6,078 nt of DNA, taken from the NCBI GenBank assembly GCA_900552395.1, contig URZJ01000115.1:1-6078 (forward strand), read 5' to 3'. This document shows positions 5,621-6,078 of the stretch, in pieces. A program made the translations under genes and the position numbers. Every line of letters begins with the position of its first letter. The first letter of the stretch is position 1. This DNA is from an uncultured Collinsella sp. (GTDB lineage: Bacteria > Actinomycetota > Coriobacteriia > Coriobacteriales > Coriobacteriaceae). The notes beneath the pieces were generated by a model that was given only the letters and a program-made list of their open reading frames with translations, did no database searches and had not been told where the DNA came from.

Positions 5621-6078
5621 TCAGGAACGCGTTTTGCAAAAGGCTTTAAGCGCGGCCGTTACGGGGCCAGGCTGGAAACGTCGGCGCACATCGTCGAGAC
5701 GCTCGGGAATATCGATGTGTTGCGGGCAGTGACGCGCGCATTTGCCGCATTTAACGCAGTTGCTCACCAACTTGGGCTCGCTCGTCCGCACCGCGCTCGC
5801 CGTAAAATACTGCGATAGACCCGTAAACCAGCTGTGCGCATAGCTTGCATTGTAGGCGGCAAAACACCCAGGGATATTGATGCCTTTGGGACACGGCATG
5901 CAGTAGCCGCATCCCGTACAGGGCACGCGATTCGATTTTTCAAATTCCGTCAGCACGCGCGCAATGGTATCGAGCTGAGCGCCCGTCATCGAATCCGGCA
6001 GGGCTCGGTCGGCCAGCGCCGCGTTCTCATCCACTTGCGCGGTATCGGTCATTCCCGAAAGCAGCATCGTGACCTGAG
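5621..6078 (-). CDS. COG1453-type aldo/keto reductase with two [4Fe-4S] clusters, C-terminal part
   Basis: The last 152 or so residues of a protein that continues beyond the right edge; the frame is open through 6078, so the ATG at 6065-6067 is internal. The visible start (VTMLLSGMTDTAQVDENAA) matches the end of the aldo/keto reductase barrel in predicted oxidoreductases of the COG1453 family. Two ferredoxin-like cysteine motifs follow: CTGCGYCMPCP (5888-5920) and CVKCGKCARHCP (5723-5758), each suited to one [4Fe-4S] cluster. The protein is probably cytoplasmic and NAD(P)H- or ferredoxin-linked; its substrate is unknown. The stop TGA (5621-5623) is 15 nt from the inverted repeat. The last bases of the gene can also pair with the inner part of that repeat. 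Confidence 0.9.
   Translation of the reverse strand, partial: QVTMLLSGMTDTAQVDENAALADRALPDSMTGAQLDTIARVLTEFEKSNRVPCTGCGYCMPCPKGINIPGCFAAYNASYAHSWFTGLSQYFTASAVRTSEPKLVSNCVKCGKCARHCPQHIDIPERLDDVRRRFQPGPVTAALKAFCKTRS

Noticed and set aside
1..6078. CRISPR array, insertion sequence, tRNA, rRNA or prophage gene
   Set aside because: I saw no regularly spaced repeats, transposase motifs, tRNA-like cloverleaf or rRNA sequence anywhere in the window.

Overview
The window is about 6 kb of GC-rich bacterial chromosome. Gene content and style suggest a Gram-positive anaerobe of the Coriobacteriia, perhaps a Collinsella relative: a DUF3793 gene beside a short-chain flavodoxin, a lipoprotein-type amino-acid ABC transporter, an Fe-S aldo/keto reductase of the COG1453 type, strong AGGAG-type ribosome binding sites and a high third-position GC. 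This placement is inference from protein similarity, because no rRNA or other marker gene is present.

Layout. Positions 1-149 are non-coding and hold a C/G-tract dyad at the very edge, a good sigma-70-type promoter (83-110) and an imperfect palindrome over the expected transcription start. Positions 150-1320 (+) are a two-gene operon, a DUF3793 protein followed by a flavodoxin. A strong two-way terminator (1377-1412) separates it from a convergent minus-strand block. Read in its own direction, that block starts at the right edge with the C-terminal end of a 2x[4Fe-4S] COG1453 oxidoreductase. A long inverted repeat follows, then endonuclease IV (nfo), and then a polar amino-acid ABC importer: lipoprotein binding protein, permease and ATPase. 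The importer has its own promoter at 4566-4594.

How the genes fit together. The DUF3793-flavodoxin pair looks like a regulated redox module; flavodoxins commonly replace ferredoxin when iron is short, and the dyad at +1 loosely resembles metal-repressor boxes. The importer should bind an amino acid outside the cell (lipoprotein), pass it through the permease and be driven by the ATPase. nfo repairs abasic sites and has no obvious functional link to its neighbours.

The most noteworthy points are in the transporter. The ATPase lacks about 11 residues just before Walker A, an in-frame gap that removes the beta-strand feeding the P-loop, and has Asp for Gly inside the P-loop. The permease carries a signal peptide and a beta-rich extracellular domain of about 150 residues, and most likely starts at a TTG. 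The binding protein has Asn where the family usually has the Asp that holds the ligand alpha-amino group. Two tandem hairpins sit between the binding-protein and permease genes. The 63-bp inverted repeat upstream of nfo is the best candidate for a dispersed repeat or RNA switch. I see no CRISPR array, insertion sequence, tRNA or rRNA, and no convincing wholly new system.
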